A DNA stretch of 7,480 bases from an uncultured Alphaproteobacteria bacterium (GTDB lineage: Bacteria > Pseudomonadota > Alphaproteobacteria > Rhizobiales > Rhizobiaceae), in NCBI GenBank assembly GCA_929200335.1, contig CAKMZG010000123.1, positions 1 through 7,480 on the forward strand, written 5' to 3'. Position numbers and translations under genes: made by a program. Below, in pieces: positions 6,462 through 7,480 of the stretch (within the stretch, counting starts at the first letter, position 1; each line of letters begins with the position of its first letter). A model generated the notes under the pieces. The model was not told the DNA's origin, did not search any database, and was given only the letters and a program-made list of their open reading frames with translations.

Positions 6462-6776
6462 ATGACAAAATCAAATAAAACTAAATCTCCAGAGATTGGA
6501 TCAGAAGAATTAGCGCCATTGCGCAGTGAAATTGATATGCTCGATGATCAAATCATGGCGCTTTTGGCCAAGCGTTTAGATTGCTGTCACCGTGTGGCGG
6601 AGATCAAGCGTCAACATGATATTCCTGTTGTTCTTGAAGAGCGTATTGCAGCTGTGATTGAGCGTGCTGAGACATATGCCAATGCTCATAGTTTAGATAC
6701 AGATTTTTATAAAACCATTTACAAGCGCATCATTGAAGCCACATGTGATGTGGAGATAAAGCGCCTATCTAAATAA
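6462..6776 (+). CDS. Chorismate mutase-like protein (AroQ fold)
   Basis: Small all-helical protein of the chorismate mutase type II (AroQ) family, which converts chorismate to prephenate for Phe and Tyr synthesis; a PchB-like isochorismate pyruvate-lyase relative is the alternative. Residues 19-98 align to the E. coli CM domain without gaps at an offset of 10: Arg11, Arg28, Lys39 and Arg51 are kept as R21, R38, K49 and R61. Asp48 and Glu52 are replaced by L58 and I62, and Gln88 by E98. The first ~16 residues are a polar, lysine-rich extension. At 104 aa the protein is a single-domain enzyme with no fused prephenate dehydratase or dehydrogenase. GAGG at 6449-6452 lies 9 nt before the ATG, and the gene starts 4 bp after the MBL gene, so it is probably the last operon gene. 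Its stop overlaps a convergent gene by 12 bp. Confidence 0.9.
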   Translation: MTKSNKTKSPEIGSEELAPLRSEIDMLDDQIMALLAKRLDCCHRVAEIKRQHDIPVVLEERIAAVIERAETYANAHSLDTDFYKTIYKRIIEATCDVEIKRLSK

Positions 6777-7277
6777 TTCAACGTTACATGCAGTTGCATA
6801 GCCCATTGAACGTTTAATGCCAGGTAAAAGCGCAGCTCCATTCATTGCATAACTCAACTCAATTAGTCCTGAATCGCCATAGGCCTCGATAATAGTCTGC
6901 CGTGCAATCATATCATCTTGACGTTGGCCAACTACTGCATCTGATAATTGTGCAACGACCTTTAAATTCTTAGACAGATTATCATAATTACCTTTTACAA
7001 TGGCCAAAATTTCCAATTTCTCAATGCCAGCTTGTTGTGCTAAATTAATTTCTATCTCAACACAGGTGCCACAATCAGCAGCTATTGCACCACGAAGTCG
7101 TGCAATATGATAAGCAAGGGCTGGGACATGGTTATTGGGATTTAAAAATGAAAAAATACGATTATAGCGCATGAGTAAGCCAAAATTACTGTCTGCAATT
7201 TTATGGGTATAGTCTAATTTTACACCAAGTTTTTGCTCGGATTTAGTAATCATAAAATGGGCAATTTTTGTGAGCAT
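6765..7277 (-). CDS. AhpD-like / carboxymuconolactone decarboxylase-family protein
   Basis: Probably a small helical protein of the AhpD-like fold; the CxxC centre in this fold often acts in disulfide or peroxide chemistry. From the ATG at 7277 (170 aa), CGTC lies at residues 69-72. It is followed by a helical stretch, a CMD-like second half and the segment AMNGAALLPGIKRSMGYATAC near the C-terminus. AhpD uses E-x11-C-x-H-C-x3-H; here the order is H57-x11-C69-x-T-C72-x3-E76, so Glu and His are exchanged. The function is unproven and true decarboxylase activity is not implied. An in-frame TTG at 7307 would add ten residues, but its only support is a weak AGAAAG; the ATG has GGA 7 nt upstream, also weak. 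The stop overlaps the chorismate mutase-like gene by 12 bp. The gene lies 129 bp downstream of a possible copper chaperone gene on the same strand. Confidence 0.82.
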   Translation of the reverse strand: MLTKIAHFMITKSEQKLGVKLDYTHKIADSNFGLLMRYNRIFSFLNPNNHVPALAYHIARLRGAIAADCGTCVEIEINLAQQAGIEKLEILAIVKGNYDNLSKNLKVVAQLSDAVVGQRQDDMIARQTIIEAYGDSGLIELSYAMNGAALLPGIKRSMGYATACNVELFR

Positions 7278-7354
7278 TTTAAAATCCAATAAGTTAAATT
7301 TATTCAATGTGCTTTCTAAATATTTTCATGGCTTATTTATGTGGCTTGTGCCAT

Positions 7355-7382
7355 TTTATAATTTGTGGATATGAATTCACAT
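7355..7382 (-). promoter_or_regulatory. Possible -10 element and imperfect palindrome upstream of the AhpD-like gene
   Basis: On the minus strand TATAAA (7355-7360) resembles a -10 element, but no good -35 is found at 16-19 bp. Just upstream, ATATGAATTCACAT (7369-7382) is a 14-bp palindrome with one mismatched pair, where an operator could sit. Both signals are weak in such AT-rich DNA. The gene may instead be read from the upstream minus-strand gene. Confidence 0.18.
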
Positions 7383-7406
7383 AATTGCATTACGCTCTAT
7401 GACTAC

Positions 7407-7480
7407 CTAGTGGTTATGGCCACCCTTCATATCCATAACTTTAAATTCCACTTCAACATCTCCAACATTCTTAAAAGTAA
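7407..7480 (-). CDS. C-terminal end of a probable PCu(A)C-type copper chaperone (partial)
   Basis: The last 23 codons and a TAG stop of a minus-strand gene that continues beyond the right edge. The peptide reads TFKNVGDVEVEFKV followed by MDMKGGHNH. The first part resembles the last beta-strands of periplasmic PCu(A)C proteins (typically LTFEKAG-x-V-x-V-x-F-x-V), which deliver Cu(I) to cytochrome oxidase. The Met- and His-containing tail fits copper binding. Other cupredoxin-like or CopC-like copper proteins are possible. Identification rests on a very short stretch. No intrinsic terminator is seen after the stop, so transcription could continue into the AhpD-like gene. Confidence 0.6.
   Translation of the reverse strand, partial: TFKNVGDVEVEFKVMDMKGGHNH

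Noticed and set aside
6788..6799. ATGCA-GT-TGCAT inverted repeat near the convergent gene ends
   Set aside because: The two-base loop cannot form a stable hairpin and no T-tract follows; it lies inside the coding region of the AhpD-like gene.
7342..7357. Hairpin TGGC-TTGT-GCCA followed by TTTT as a plus-strand terminator
   Set aside because: The stem is only 4 bp and it lies over 560 bp beyond the last plus-strand gene. On the minus strand there is no T-tract after it.
1..7480. Mobile element, prophage, defence system, CRISPR array, tRNA or rRNA
   Set aside because: No transposase, integrase, terminal inverted repeats, regularly spaced repeats, or tRNA-like cloverleaf were seen, and gene content and base composition look uniform and housekeeping in nature.

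Overview
The window looks like an ordinary chromosomal housekeeping segment of an alphaproteobacterium, most likely a low-G+C member of the Rhizobiales (Hyphomicrobiales). The reasons are the order D-Ala-D-Ala carboxypeptidase, tmk, holB, metG, tatD, MBL hydrolase; a MetRS of the short type without zinc cysteines; a HolB that lacks zinc-knuckle cysteines; and a candidate promoter matching the rhizobial sigma-70 pattern (CTTGAC-N17-CTATAT). The DNA is clearly AT-rich by eye. That would fit Bartonella-like or insect-associated rhizobial lineages, but the genus cannot be fixed from this sequence.

Layout. Positions 1-136 are an AT-rich leader with a candidate promoter and a near-identical direct repeat. 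A secreted penicillin-binding-protein-type carboxypeptidase follows (137-1303). A 119-bp gap holds an AT-rich hairpin, a perfect 10-bp palindrome and a candidate promoter. Then comes a tight plus-strand run: tmk (TTG start), holB (overlaps tmk by 14 bp), metG, a TatD/YcfH-type metal-dependent nuclease, an MBL-fold hydrolase of unknown substrate, and a small AroQ-fold chorismate mutase-like protein. Gaps are 1 to 26 bp, so this is probably one operon of six genes (1423-6776). A minus-strand gene for an AhpD/carboxymuconolactone decarboxylase-like protein meets the operon tail to tail and overlaps its last codons by 12 bp. At the right edge lie the last 23 codons of another minus-strand gene, probably a periplasmic PCu(A)C-type copper chaperone.

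How the genes work together. Tmk makes dTDP for DNA synthesis, HolB is the clamp-loader delta' subunit, MetRS charges tRNA-Met, and TatD and the MBL protein are probably nucleic-acid or nucleotide hydrolases. The cluster therefore mixes replication, translation and nucleic-acid turnover genes. The chorismate mutase-like gene has no aromatic-pathway neighbours here.

I found no insertion sequence, CRISPR array, RNA gene, phage gene or defence system, and no strong evidence of an undescribed multi-gene system. The most notable signals are at residue level. The AhpD-like protein has the Glu and His of the AhpD relay in swapped positions (H-x11-C-x-T-C-x3-E). The chorismate mutase-like protein lacks the Asp48/Glu52 pair of the E. 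coli enzyme, in a pattern closer to PchB.
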